This document shows, one piece after another, positions 27,116 through 36,197 of a stretch of 64,000 nt of DNA (position 1 is its first letter; each line of letters begins with the position of its first letter). The notes beneath the pieces were generated by a model. It did no database searches and was not told the origin of the DNA. It saw nothing but the letters and a program-made list of their open reading frames with translations. Origin of the DNA: Lactobacillales bacterium (lineage in GTDB: Bacteria > Bacillota > Bacilli > Lactobacillales > Streptococcaceae); the NCBI GenBank assembly GCA_031261705.1, contig JAISJD010000035.1:1-64000 (forward strand), written 5' to 3'. Made by a program: the position numbers and the translations under genes.

Positions 27116-27149
27116 TTTTGTAGCAACTCTAAGACTGGAGTGCTTCAAT

Positions 27150-27683
27150 ATGAAAAAAATTTTTACAACCCGTGCGATCGTTGTGATGGCAGTATTAACG
27201 GCAATGGATGTGATCTTTACACATCTTTTAGCGATTAATACACAATTTTTACGCATCAGCTTTAACTTTATCATTCATTCCATACTAGGTGCTTTATTTG
27301 GACCTATTGGAGCGGCGATTTCCATGTTTTTTGCTGATGTATTGGGAGCAAACCTGTTTCCAAATGGCCCATTTTTCATTGGTTTCTCATTAAATGCGAT
27401 TGTAATGGGCTTACTTTACGGTTTCTTCTATTATAAAAAAGAAATTACTTGGGCTCGTGTGATTACAGCAACACTTGTTACTACGTTACTTTCGTCACTG
27501 ATTTTAACACCTATGTGGTTAACGATTATGTACAAGGTTCCATTTTGGAGCTTGATGCCCATTCGTTTAGTAAAATCATTGATTCTTGTGCCAATTCAAG
27601 CGATTGTGACGTATTATGTATTGCCACAGATTATGCGGACACCAGAATTTAAAAGATTTCAACACATGCAACAAAGTAAATAG
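27150..27683 (+). CDS. folT: Folate ECF transporter S-component FolT
   Basis: This 177-aa membrane protein with about six segments binds folate outside the cell and joins a shared ECF module for uptake. The N-terminus reads M-K-K-I-F-T-T-R and contains a typical S-component AxxxA-like region. The P-N-G-P-F-F-I-G-F loop matches FolT-type proteins. The start at 27150 follows CTGGAG; earlier codons fall within the riboswitch. The THF riboswitch directly supports the folate assignment. Confidence 0.88.
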   Translation: MKKIFTTRAIVVMAVLTAMDVIFTHLLAINTQFLRISFNFIIHSILGALFGPIGAAISMFFADVLGANLFPNGPFFIGFSLNAIVMGLLYGFFYYKKEITWARVITATLVTTLLSSLILTPMWLTIMYKVPFWSLMPIRLVKSLILVPIQAIVTYYVLPQIMRTPEFKRFQHMQQSK

Positions 27684-27692
27684 AAATTCAAG

Positions 27693-27723
27693 CTCGTCCT
27701 CACATCCCAGAGGACGAGTTTTT
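27693..27723 (+). terminator. folT terminator
   Basis: A perfect stem, CTCGTCCTC (27693-27701) with GAGGACGAG (27710-27718), then five T. Confidence 0.88.
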
Positions 27724-27729
27724 ATGTGC

Positions 27730-27772
27730 AAAAAAAAAAGTCATAAATTGCTAAATTCAGCAATCTATGACT
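27730..27772 (-). terminator. rnjA terminator (minus strand)
   Basis: On the minus strand AGTCATAGATTGCT pairs with AGCAATTTATGACT (one mismatch), then a run of T. Confidence 0.88.
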
Positions 27773-27782
27773 CATAATTTTA

Positions 27783-29465
27783 CTATTCTGCGTTGTCAGG
27801 TGTTAAGACCATTGGAACAATCATCGGATGACGCTCTGTTTGCTCAAATAAGAACGGTTGTAAGGCGCTAGTCATTGCATCACGTAATTTGGCTTCTGTG
27901 CAATCTGGAGCGTTTAAAACCTCACGTAAGGCATGGAATAAAATTCGTTGCCCTTCATGAATCATATCACCAGATTCACGCATGTAAACAAAACCGCGTG
28001 ATAAAATATCTGGGCCAGCAAGAACCATTTTCGATGGAATGTCTACCGTAGCAACAGCTAAGACAAGCCCTTCTTCTGAGAGAATGCGACGGTCACGTAA
28101 AACGACGTTTCCAATATCTCCAACACCGCTCCCATCTACATAGACATCTTGAGCATTAAAGTGTCCAGCAATTCTGGCGGAATCAGCAGTTAATGCTAGG
28201 ACATCCCCGTTTTCCATGATGAAGCAATTTTCAGCTGGAACACCGACATCTTGTGCCAAGCCTGCATGAATTTTTTGCATCCGATATTCCCCATGCACAG
28301 GCATAAAGAATTTTGGTTCAATAAGGCGAAGCATCAATTTTTGTTCTTCTTGACCACCATGGCCTGATGTATGAATATTATTAATCTTGCCGTGAATGAC
28401 TTCGGCACCTGCTTCAGAAAGTAGGTTAATTAAGTGGTTTACACTTGTTGTATTTCCCGGAATTGGGGAGCTTGAGAAAATAACCGTGTCCCCAGGGTTA
28501 ATACTGATTTGACGGTGTGTTCCATTTGCGATACGACTTAACGCTGCCATGGGTTCCCCTTGAGAACCAGTACATAAAATCATAGTTTCGTTGGCAGGTA
28601 GAGAATTAATTTCATTGGGTTCAACAAAAGTTCCGTCTGGGACATTGATGTAGCCAAGCTCAATTCCGTTAGCAATCGCATTTTCCATAGAACGACCAAA
28701 GACCGCAATTTTGCGCCCCGTCTTGACAGCAGCCTCTGCCGCTTGTTGCAAACGAAAGACGTTGGAAGCGAAGCTCGCAAAGATGACCCGTCCTTCTAGT
28801 TTTTCAAAAATGCGCATGATACTTTTTCCGATAACCTTTTCCGATTTCGTAAAGGTTGGGATTTCCGCATTTGTTGAGTCTGAAAGGAGACAAAGAACGC
28901 CCTCTTCTCCGATTTTCGCCATTTTGTGCAGGTCGGCAGGTTCGCCCACTGGTGTGAAGTCAAACTTGAAATCTCCAGTGCAGACAATGTTGCCAGGAGG
29001 CGTTTTTATCACGATACCTAATGGGTTTGGAATCGAGTGAGTTGTACGGAAGAAGCTGACGCTTGTTTTACGGAAACGAAGCACACTGTCTTCATTAATT
29101 TCATGTAATTCAGCATCACGCAATAATCCGTGTTCATCTAGCTTGTTACGAATCAATGCAAGCGAAAGTGGTCCCGCATAAATCGGAATATTTGCTTGAC
29201 GAAGTAAATAGGGAACGCCCCCAATATGGTCTTCATGTCCGTGAGTAATCACGAGAGCTTTGACCTTACTTAGGTTTTGAATAATGTAGCTGTAATCGGG
29301 AATGACATAATCAATTCCTAGCAAATCGTCCTCAGGGAATTTGATTCCTGCGTCAACGATAATAATCTCATCTTGGAATTGAACCCCGTATGTGTTTTTC
29401 CCGATTTCGCCCAAGCCACCAATAGCAAAGACGCCAGTTTCATTATTTTTAATATTGACTTTCAT
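27783..29465 (-). CDS. rnjA: Ribonuclease J1
   Basis: RNase J1 is a 5'-3' exonuclease and endonuclease of mRNA decay and rRNA maturation. The 560-aa protein has the metallo-beta-lactamase motif HGHEDH at residues 75-80, a beta-CASP domain in the middle, and a C-terminal oligomerisation domain. The length is typical. It lies one base after rpoY in the same direction, the widely conserved rpoY-rnjA pair, and has its own terminator. Confidence 0.96.
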   Translation of the reverse strand: MKVNIKNNETGVFAIGGLGEIGKNTYGVQFQDEIIIVDAGIKFPEDDLLGIDYVIPDYSYIIQNLSKVKALVITHGHEDHIGGVPYLLRQANIPIYAGPLSLALIRNKLDEHGLLRDAELHEINEDSVLRFRKTSVSFFRTTHSIPNPLGIVIKTPPGNIVCTGDFKFDFTPVGEPADLHKMAKIGEEGVLCLLSDSTNAEIPTFTKSEKVIGKSIMRIFEKLEGRVIFASFASNVFRLQQAAEAAVKTGRKIAVFGRSMENAIANGIELGYINVPDGTFVEPNEINSLPANETMILCTGSQGEPMAALSRIANGTHRQISINPGDTVIFSSSPIPGNTTSVNHLINLLSEAGAEVIHGKINNIHTSGHGGQEEQKLMLRLIEPKFFMPVHGEYRMQKIHAGLAQDVGVPAENCFIMENGDVLALTADSARIAGHFNAQDVYVDGSGVGDIGNVVLRDRRILSEEGLVLAVATVDIPSKMVLAGPDILSRGFVYMRESGDMIHEGQRILFHALREVLNAPDCTEAKLRDAMTSALQPFLFEQTERHPMIVPMVLTPDNAE

Positions 29466-29466
29466 T

Positions 29467-29679
29467 TTAGTACTCCACTAGAGTGAAGTCAGCATTTTCT
29501 TTTTCGTACTCTAAATGGTTGCCTTCTAAGAGTTGTACGTATTCGATGTTGTACGGGGTATTGTCTTCAACACGTTTACGAGCGTCTACATCACTTGCTG
29601 CTTCGATGTATAGTGAGTGAGTTTGTTCGCGCTTTGGATTGCGCTCTTTTGTTTCTTGGTAATAAATTTTGTAAATCAT
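29467..29679 (-). CDS. rpoY: RNA polymerase epsilon subunit
   Basis: This 70-aa small acidic protein is the accessory epsilon subunit found only in Firmicutes RNA polymerase (formerly YkzG/DUF1447). The start [19 protein letters not shown] matches the family. AAGGAG precedes the ATG on the minus strand. The gene ends one base before rnjA. A TATACT box on the minus strand about 70 bp upstream may be part of its promoter, but no good -35 box is seen. Confidence 0.93.
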   Translation of the reverse strand: MIYKIYYQETKERNPKREQTHSLYIEAASDVDARKRVEDNTPYNIEYVQLLEGNHLEYEKENADFTLVEY

Positions 29680-29925
29680 TTGTGTATACTCCTTAGTTCT
29701 GCTTTTGCAGTTATTTTTTCAGGTCACGGTGGAAAATAAATTTCACCACAAGTATACCTATTTTATCATACTGTTAGAAAAAAGAAAAAAAGAATACTTT
29801 TTTAAGGGTGTGTCACGACCTTTCTACTTGAATAACTTTAAAGCAGTTAAAACCTGTGATATATTTATCTATGATGAGATAACTTTCGTTCATTTATGAG
29901 AAAGTTTTAATTAAGCAAGAGTTCA

Positions 29926-29963
29926 ATCGGTGAAATAAATATTAAAATGTACTTTTCACCGAT
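29926..29963 (+). repeat. Inverted repeat before the ABC exporter genes
   Basis: ATCGGTGAAA (29926-29935) and TTTCACCGAT (29954-29963) form a perfect 10-bp inverted repeat around an 18-bp A/T-rich centre with no T-run after it. It is 23 bp before the exporter start, so it looks like an operator or an RNA hairpin near the ribosome site. The rest of the gap 29680-29985 shows no gene. Confidence 0.55.
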
Positions 29964-29985
29964 ATAGAGCTGTGTAAGGGAGAAT

Positions 29986-31731
29986 GTGAGTTTTATGAAA
30001 TTAATGTGGCATTATGCTATGCGCCACAAGTGGTTACTTCTACTTGATTTTATTTGTATTTTTGGTTTTATCATTGTAGAGCTTGGGCTACCCACGATTT
30101 TGGGAAGAATTGTTAATCAAGGGATTGCGAATAATGACTTTGGTTTTGTCGGAAGTCAGGCGGTGCTGATGCTTCTTATTACTATTGTCGGGGTTTCTAT
30201 GAGTATCGGATTGAGCTATTTTGTGGCGAAAATCACGACCAATATCGTGCAAGAAGTGCGAGACGATTTGTTTGCGAAAATTCAAACGTTCGGTCATTTA
30301 GAGTTTGAAAATTTAGGAGTTAGTTCATTAATTACTCGGACGACCAATGATGCCTATCAAATCATGCTGTTTTTGGGAATGATTTTACGTATGGGTTTTT
30401 TGACCCCTATGATGTTTATCATGAGTATTATCATGATAATGAAATCTGCTCCTAGCTTATCGGTCTACGTGTGGGCGTGTCTGCCAATTTTGCTAGTCAC
30501 CATGGTGATTATCGCAAGAATTACCGAACCTATCAGCCAACGGCAACAAAAGAATTTGGACGCAATTAATAAAATTCTACGTGAAAATCTTTCCGGTTTG
30601 CGCGTGATTCGTGCGTTTGTAAACGAAAAGTTTGAAAGCAAACGATTCAACAAAGTAAATGATGATTATGCGAACAGTTCGAAATCCATGTTTCGTTTAA
30701 TGGCGGTGGCAGATCCTGGTTTTTCTCTTCTATTTAACTTCGCTATTGCGGTGATTGTCTGGCAAGCGGCGAAGCAAATTGGCGCAGGAACACTTTCAGT
30801 TGGTAGCTTGATTGCCTTTATTGATTATATTTTTCATACTTTGATTAGTTTTATGCTGTTTGCCAATGTGTTCATGATGTACCCACGAGCAAATGTTTCA
30901 GCAAAACGGATTCAAGAGGTATTGGACACGAAGCCTTCAATTACAGATAATGCGAATGGTGTGACACAAACCGCAACAGAGGGAATTGTAGAATTTCGTG
31001 ATGTTACCTTTGCTTATGCGGATAATGCGGAATCTCCTGTGATTGAAAATGTTTCCTTTACGGCAAAACCGGGGGAAACGGTCGCATTTATCGGAAGTAC
31101 GGGAAGTGGCAAGTCTACTCTGATTCAACTATTGCCGCGTTTTTATGACGTGACAGGTGGAAGTATTTTGATTGATGGTGTAGATGTCCGAGAATATCAA
31201 CTAAAAGCATTACGTGAGAAAATGGGTTATATTCCACAAAAGGCGATGCTTTTTACTGGAACGATTGCCGATAATTTACGTTATGGGAAACCAGATGCAA
31301 CCGAAGAAGAAATGCGTAAAGCCTGTGAAATTGCTCAGGCGCTAGAATTTATTGAAGAAAAGCCGAAGAAATTTCAAGAACCGATTTCAGAGGGTGGCTC
31401 TAACTTTTCTGGAGGTCAAAAGCAACGTTTGGCGATTGCTCGCGCGATTATCCGCGACCCTGCAATTTACATTTTTGATGATAGCTTTTCAGCACTCGAT
31501 GCAAGAACGGACGCACTGCTTCGGGAGCGATTAAAGAACGTGACGAAGAAAAGTACGGTTTTAATTGTCGCTCAAAAAATTAGTACCATTATGAATGCCG
31601 ATAAAATTATCGTGCTAGATGAAGGGAAAATCGTAGAAAGTGGCACACATAAGGAGCTCATCGCTGTAGATGGAATTTATCGTGCGATTGCGATGTCACA
31701 ATTATCAGAGGAGGAGCTAGACAATGACTAA
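29986..31731 (+). CDS. Heterodimeric ABC exporter, degenerate-site subunit (EfrA-like)
   Basis: This 581-aa half-transporter has six membrane segments (residues about 15-300) and a nucleotide-binding domain with Walker A G-S-T-G-S-G-K-S-T (about 370-378) and signature F-S-G-G-Q-K-Q-R. Walker B ends I-F-D-D-S-F, with Asp replacing the catalytic Glu, and the switch is A-Q-K-I-S-T, with Gln in place of His. This is the degenerate ATP site of heterodimeric multidrug exporters such as EfrAB and LmrCD. The GTG at 29986 has AAGGGAG only 3 nt away; ATG 29995 is an alternative start. It overlaps its partner by 8 bp. Confidence 0.9.
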   Translation: MSFMKLMWHYAMRHKWLLLLDFICIFGFIIVELGLPTILGRIVNQGIANNDFGFVGSQAVLMLLITIVGVSMSIGLSYFVAKITTNIVQEVRDDLFAKIQTFGHLEFENLGVSSLITRTTNDAYQIMLFLGMILRMGFLTPMMFIMSIIMIMKSAPSLSVYVWACLPILLVTMVIIARITEPISQRQQKNLDAINKILRENLSGLRVIRAFVNEKFESKRFNKVNDDYANSSKSMFRLMAVADPGFSLLFNFAIAVIVWQAAKQIGAGTLSVGSLIAFIDYIFHTLISFMLFANVFMMYPRANVSAKRIQEVLDTKPSITDNANGVTQTATEGIVEFRDVTFAYADNAESPVIENVSFTAKPGETVAFIGSTGSGKSTLIQLLPRFYDVTGGSILIDGVDVREYQLKALREKMGYIPQKAMLFTGTIADNLRYGKPDATEEEMRKACEIAQALEFIEEKPKKFQEPISEGGSNFSGGQKQRLAIARAIIRDPAIYIFDDSFSALDARTDALLRERLKNVTKKSTVLIVAQKISTIMNADKIIVLDEGKIVESGTHKELIAVDGIYRAIAMSQLSEEELDND

Positions 31732-33493
31732 TTTACATTCTTTACGTCGGATTTTCGCCTATCTTCGTCCCTACCGCAAGTCATTTGTGGCAGTGATTCT
31801 TTTGATTATCCTGACGATTGCTTGTTCAACCTTTAACTCGTACGTGACCGGCTTGCCAACCTCTAAAATGCTAGAAAATGTGAAAAACCATGAAACAATT
31901 GACTTTGCCTATATCAAGCAGTGTCTGATACTTTTAATTAGCCTTACTGCAACCTTTTTTGTGACGAAGCTAATTGCGGGAGTCTTGATGGCAAATGTTG
32001 TACAAAATTCTATGCATGATTTACGTAAAGCGATTCAAGAAAAGATTAATCGCTTGCCTGTGTCTTACTTTGATAGTAATTCACAAGGGGATGTCCTTAG
32101 TCGTATCACGAATGACGTTGATGCGGTGAGTAACGCATTGCAACAAAGTTTTATCTCGATTTTAACGGCAATTTTGAGTATTCTGATGGCGCTTGTGATG
32201 ATGTTTTATATCAATCCTATCATGACATTGATTGCAATGATTGGGATTCCACTTTCTGTTTTAGTGACAAAACTTATGGTTGGAAAATCGCAAAAATATT
32301 TCAAAGGGCAACAGGATTCACTCGGTGAATTGAACGGTTTTGTTCAAGAAAACATGACCGGCTTTAGTGTTTTAAAATTATATGGACGTGAACAGCAAGA
32401 GATTGCAGGCTTTAAGAAAGTGAATAAGCAACTAGCAGATGATGCATTCAAGGCTTCTTTCCTTTCTAGTATGATTATGCCGCTGGTCAATTTTTTAAGC
32501 TATTACCTGATTTATATTATTATTGCAGTGCTAGGGGCATTTTATGTCATCAGTGGTTCACTTTTAGTCGGACAGTTACAGGCGTTTATCTATTATATCT
32601 GGCAAGTCAGTCAGCCAATGGGGCAAATTACCCAACTTTCAGCGGTCTTGCAAAGTGCAACGGCCTCAGCCAATCGTTTGTTTGCTATCCTTGATGAACC
32701 TGAGGAAGAACAATTGGAAAACCCAATTTCTCTACCCAAAGATGTAAAAGGACAAGTACAATTTGATAAGGTCGATTTCCAATATCCAACCGGTCCAAAA
32801 TTAATTAAAAACTTAAATCTAACGGTTCCTGTGGGGAATACTGTGGCGATTGTCGGGCCAACAGGTGCTGGAAAGACGACAATGATAAACCTACTCATGC
32901 GTTTTTATGACGTGACAGGAGGAAAGCTAAAAATTGATGAGTACAATGTGAATGATGTTCCACGAAGTGAAGTGCGTGCATTATTTGGTATGGTACTTCA
33001 AGATGCGTGGCTTTATAATGGCACGATTCGTGAAAATATCCGCTTTGGAAAATTAGATGCGACCGATGAAGAAGTGGAGCAAGCAGCGATTACTGCCAAT
33101 GTTGACCACTTCATTCGTACCTTACCAAAAGGATATGACACGGTGATTGATGCGGAAGCAGAAAATATTTCTTTGGGGCAAAAGCAACTCTTGACGATTG
33201 CTCGGGCGGTCTTGAGCAACCCGAAAATTTTGATTTTGGATGAAGCAACAAGCTCGGTAGATACCCGCATGGAGCGTTTGATTCAATCTGCTATGGATAC
33301 CGTGATGAAAGGGCGCACCAGCTTTATTATTGCACACCGTCTTTCCACGATTCGCAATGCAGATATGATTTTAGTCATGAATCATGGGTCTATCATTGAA
33401 AAAGGGACGCATGAAGAATTAATGGAAAAACATGGTTTTTATTACAAATTGTATCAAAGCCAGTTTTCTTCTAATCAATTTGGTATGGAATAA
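31724..33493 (+). CDS. Heterodimeric ABC exporter, catalytic subunit (EfrB-like)
   Basis: This 589-aa partner of the upstream half-transporter has six membrane segments and Walker A G-P-T-G-A-G-K-T-T (about 378-386). Its Walker B is canonical (L-I-L-D-E-A-T, with catalytic Glu) and its switch is I-A-H-R-L-S-T. The signature is I-S-L-G-Q-K-Q. The pair should form one degenerate and one competent ATP site. Drug or lipid substrates cannot be read from sequence. Both genes share one transcript ending at 33501-33530. Confidence 0.92.
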   Translation: MTNLHSLRRIFAYLRPYRKSFVAVILLIILTIACSTFNSYVTGLPTSKMLENVKNHETIDFAYIKQCLILLISLTATFFVTKLIAGVLMANVVQNSMHDLRKAIQEKINRLPVSYFDSNSQGDVLSRITNDVDAVSNALQQSFISILTAILSILMALVMMFYINPIMTLIAMIGIPLSVLVTKLMVGKSQKYFKGQQDSLGELNGFVQENMTGFSVLKLYGREQQEIAGFKKVNKQLADDAFKASFLSSMIMPLVNFLSYYLIYIIIAVLGAFYVISGSLLVGQLQAFIYYIWQVSQPMGQITQLSAVLQSATASANRLFAILDEPEEEQLENPISLPKDVKGQVQFDKVDFQYPTGPKLIKNLNLTVPVGNTVAIVGPTGAGKTTMINLLMRFYDVTGGKLKIDEYNVNDVPRSEVRALFGMVLQDAWLYNGTIRENIRFGKLDATDEEVEQAAITANVDHFIRTLPKGYDTVIDAEAENISLGQKQLLTIARAVLSNPKILILDEATSSVDTRMERLIQSAMDTVMKGRTSFIIAHRLSTIRNADMILVMNHGSIIEKGTHEELMEKHGFYYKLYQSQFSSNQFGME

Positions 33494-33500
33494 AGGGAGG

Positions 33501-33530
33501 CACGAGAATTTTCTCGTGTTTCTTTTCTTT
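33501..33530 (+). terminator. ABC exporter operon terminator
   Basis: CACGAGAA/TTCTCGTG (33501-33518), then TTTCTTTTCTTT. Confidence 0.82.
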
Positions 33531-33617
33531 ACGGCAAATCAAAAAGTTATGTTTCATTTTTTAGTGTAAAAAAATCTGATACAATACGAGTAGGAATGAG
33601 AAGAATGGGGAGAGAAT

Positions 33618-34394
33618 ATGAAACCATTAATTTTTTCAAAGCAAATTGCAAAGGATAAGCCAACTGACATGCAGGGGGGAACAAAGGACTGTCCATTTTG
33701 CGACTATCAAGAAACGTATAACATTCTAAAAACACAAGGGGAACTCATCTGGACGAAAAATAAATATCCTACGCTAGAAGATACCTTTCAAACGCTTATC
33801 ATTGAAACAAAGGAGCATGAAAAAAATATCAGCAGCTACTCTTATGCGCATAATCGTGAGATGTTAAAATTCGCCGTAGATTGTTGGCAAGAAATGAAGG
33901 CGAGTGGGAAATATCGCTCGGTGCTACTATTTAAAAATCATGGGGCGTTATCGGGTGGGAGTTTGAAGCATGCGCATATGCAGATTGTTGGCTTGGACAA
34001 ATTAGACGGTTATGAAAAGGTTTCATGGGAAAATATGCAAGGTATGCCAGTCGCTCAAAAAGGAATGGTAGAGGTTAATTTCTCCCTTCACCCTGTTTGC
34101 GGATTTGTCGAGACCAATGTTTTGATTCCTATATTAAAAATGAATACAGAGGAATTTAATTCGTTTGCAGATTGTATCAAAGAAGTGGTCACCTACCACT
34201 TAGAAAATAATATGAAGAGTTTTAATTTATTTTTCTACGAGCTGAACGAACACATCATTTGTAAATTTGTTCCACGTTACCCAGCACCCCCTTATTACAT
34301 TGGGTATCAGATGCCACAGGTGCTTGATAAGGAGAGTCTAGACGTGGTTTGTTCAGAATTAGGAAGAAAAATCAAGGCGAATGTGGTAAAATAA
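33618..34394 (+). CDS. DUF4931 / GalT-like HIT-fold protein
   Basis: This 258-aa protein resembles galactose-1-phosphate uridylyltransferase and HIT hydrolases. A C-P-F-C zinc motif (about residues 24-27) sits near the N-terminus, and G-G-S-L-K-H-A-H-M-Q-I (about 115-125) is the HxHxQ-like nucleotidyl site. It probably transfers or hydrolyses a nucleotide or phosphorylated sugar; the substrate is unknown. The start follows GGGGAGAG. It is 42 bp upstream of tsaB. Confidence 0.75.
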   Translation: MKPLIFSKQIAKDKPTDMQGGTKDCPFCDYQETYNILKTQGELIWTKNKYPTLEDTFQTLIIETKEHEKNISSYSYAHNREMLKFAVDCWQEMKASGKYRSVLLFKNHGALSGGSLKHAHMQIVGLDKLDGYEKVSWENMQGMPVAQKGMVEVNFSLHPVCGFVETNVLIPILKMNTEEFNSFADCIKEVVTYHLENNMKSFNLFFYELNEHIICKFVPRYPAPPYYIGYQMPQVLDKESLDVVCSELGRKIKANVVK

Positions 34395-34436
34395 ATGGAA
34401 AATGACCAGTAAATTTATGGGATTGGAAGGATAATT

Positions 34437-35171
34437 TTGAAAATATTAGCAATAGATACCTCGAATCAGACACTAACGGTTAGTTTGATGATAGATGGTG
34501 TAGTAGCAAGTGAAGGCTTGTTGAATGTCAAAAAAAATCATAGTTTAACGCTGATGCCAATGGTCGACCAAGTAACGCGTGCAGTGGGTGTTCTTCCCAA
34601 TGAAATTGACCGCATTGTCGTTGCACAGGGACCGGGCTCTTATACGGGCTTGCGGATTGGTGTAACGACTGCAAAAACCTTGGCTTATACATTGAACAAA
34701 GAATTAGTCGGAATTTCTAGTCTTGCGACCTTAGCGGGCAATGCGTACGAATCGGAGCAGGTGATTGTTCCTTTATTTGATGCTCGGAGGCAGAATGTTT
34801 ATGCGGGGGCGTATCGTTATCAAAAGGGCAAGCTTGTTTTGCTAAAGGCGGATACACATATCGCAATTTCTGATTTATTAAACGAAATGAAGCAATACGA
34901 AAATGTTTTATTTTTAGGCGATGCAAAGAAATTTGAAGAAGAAATTCTTGCAGAAATGCCACAAGCGGTGGTGAACCAAAATCCAAACTGGGATATTCCA
35001 CATGGGGGCGTGTTAGCAATGATAGGAAGTGTTGCTGAGCCAACGGACAATATTCACGGGTTCTTACCGCACTATCTAAAACGTGTGGAAGCGGAAGAAA
35101 GATGGCTAGAAAAGATTGGTCATCCAGAGGGATTAGCCAATGAAGATCAAAATTATGTTGAGAAAATATAG
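34437..35171 (+). CDS. tsaB: tRNA t6A biosynthesis protein TsaB
   Basis: This 244-aa ASKHA-fold subunit binds TsaD and TsaE in the complex that puts threonylcarbamoyl on A37 of ANN-decoding tRNAs. The N-terminus reads I-L-A-I-D-T-S-N-Q, and G-P-G-S-Y-T-G-L-R-I-G follows at about 64-74. Translation starts at TTG 34437, with GGAAGG ending 6 nt upstream. It overlaps the first rimI by 32 bp. The group tsaB-rimI-rimI-tsaD is a tight operon. Confidence 0.95.
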   Translation: MKILAIDTSNQTLTVSLMIDGVVASEGLLNVKKNHSLTLMPMVDQVTRAVGVLPNEIDRIVVAQGPGSYTGLRIGVTTAKTLAYTLNKELVGISSLATLAGNAYESEQVIVPLFDARRQNVYAGAYRYQKGKLVLLKADTHIAISDLLNEMKQYENVLFLGDAKKFEEEILAEMPQAVVNQNPNWDIPHGGVLAMIGSVAEPTDNIHGFLPHYLKRVEAEERWLEKIGHPEGLANEDQNYVEKI

Positions 35172-35721
35172 CGAGGTATTAAAAAAACTTCTCTCTTTTG
35201 GGAAATATTCGTCAGTAACCTATAAAGAACGGACGATAACCCTAGGGGAAAATGAGTTTCTGATTCGAGTGGTGGAGGAAAAGGACATTAAAGAGCTATT
35301 AGCTGTGGAAAGAGATGTCTACTTCGGTCAGGTGCCTTGGACTCGGACTGCTTTTCTTACTGAACTTCGCTCGTTTGCGCCACATTTATACTTAGTAGTA
35401 GTCTATCAGAGTGAAGTTATCGCCTTTTTAGGCGTTCGTGCGCAAAATCGAGATGCACATATTACCAATATTGCGGTACGTTCCGATTTCCAAGGGCGTG
35501 GCATCGGACATTTTTTACTTGAGCAGGCACGTGATTTTGGCGAGGGACAACATGCCGAGCAGCTATCCTTGGAGGTTCGTCTAGGAAATAAGGAGGCACA
35601 ACGCTTGTATCGTAGATTTGGTTTTGTTTCAGACTCGATTATGAAAAATTACTATAATGAGACGGATGAAGATGCCTTGACCATGCTTTATTCCTTGAAA
35701 GAAGCGGAGAAAAGTCAATGA
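35140..35721 (+). CDS. rimI: Ribosomal-protein-alanine N-acetyltransferase RimI (first copy)
   Basis: This 193-aa GNAT protein has the acetyl-CoA loop Q-G-R-G-I-G (about 119-124) and the C-terminal motif N-K-E-A-Q-R-L-Y-R-R-F-G-F. RimI acetylates the N-terminal alanine of S18 in E. coli. An N-terminal extension of about 40 residues precedes the core and is unusual; an internal start near residue 41 could be real. It sits between tsaB and a second RimI-like gene, as in many lactic acid bacteria. Confidence 0.88.
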   Translation: MKIKIMLRKYSEVLKKLLSFGKYSSVTYKERTITLGENEFLIRVVEEKDIKELLAVERDVYFGQVPWTRTAFLTELRSFAPHLYLVVVYQSEVIAFLGVRAQNRDAHITNIAVRSDFQGRGIGHFLLEQARDFGEGQHAEQLSLEVRLGNKEAQRLYRRFGFVSDSIMKNYYNETDEDALTMLYSLKEAEKSQ

Positions 35722-36182
35722 TTGTGGAAAAAAATGGCTTAGCAAATGCCTACACCCTAGAGGAACTAGCTACAAAGATTTGGGAAGTAAGTGATTCTGC
35801 CTATGACACAGGCGCACCTTGGACGATTCAACAATTTATACATGATTTGGAGAATGTCAATGCGTTTTATTTGATTGCCTTATCAGAAGATAAAATTGTT
35901 GGCTTTATCAGTTATTCTTATGTCTTAGACGAGGCGGAGATTACCAACTTTGCGGTACAGGCACAGTTTAAGGGGCAAGGACTTGGAAAAAAATTAATGA
36001 AGAAGCTAATAGAAAGATTGCAGACACAAGGGGTCAATCAAGTCTTTTTAGAGGTTCGTAAGAGTAATAAAATTGCTCAAAATATTTATGAAAGTTATTC
36101 ATTCCAACCAATCAGTGTGCGTAAGAAATACTATCAGTATCCTGAGGAAGATGCGTTGATTATGCGCTTGGAATGGCAGTAG
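35718..36182 (+). CDS. RimI-like N-acetyltransferase (second copy)
   Basis: This 154-aa GNAT protein overlaps the first rimI by 4 bp. It has the loop Q-F-K-G-Q-G-L-G-K (about 90-98) and N-K-I-A-Q-N-I-Y near the C-terminus. It is shorter than the first copy and lacks its N-terminal extension. The target is unknown; the two copies may acetylate different N-termini. Confidence 0.87.
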   Translation: MIVEKNGLANAYTLEELATKIWEVSDSAYDTGAPWTIQQFIHDLENVNAFYLIALSEDKIVGFISYSYVLDEAEITNFAVQAQFKGQGLGKKLMKKLIERLQTQGVNQVFLEVRKSNKIAQNIYESYSFQPISVRKKYYQYPEEDALIMRLEWQ

Positions 36183-36197
36183 AAAGTGAGTGAGAGC

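Noticed and set aside
27048-27149. Upstream GTG start for folT
   Set aside because: The region is the THF riboswitch core, not coding.
29705-29899. A 64-aa plus-strand frame between rpoY and the ABC genes
   Set aside because: No ribosome site, aromatic and Lys-rich composition typical of A/T-rich intergenic DNA.
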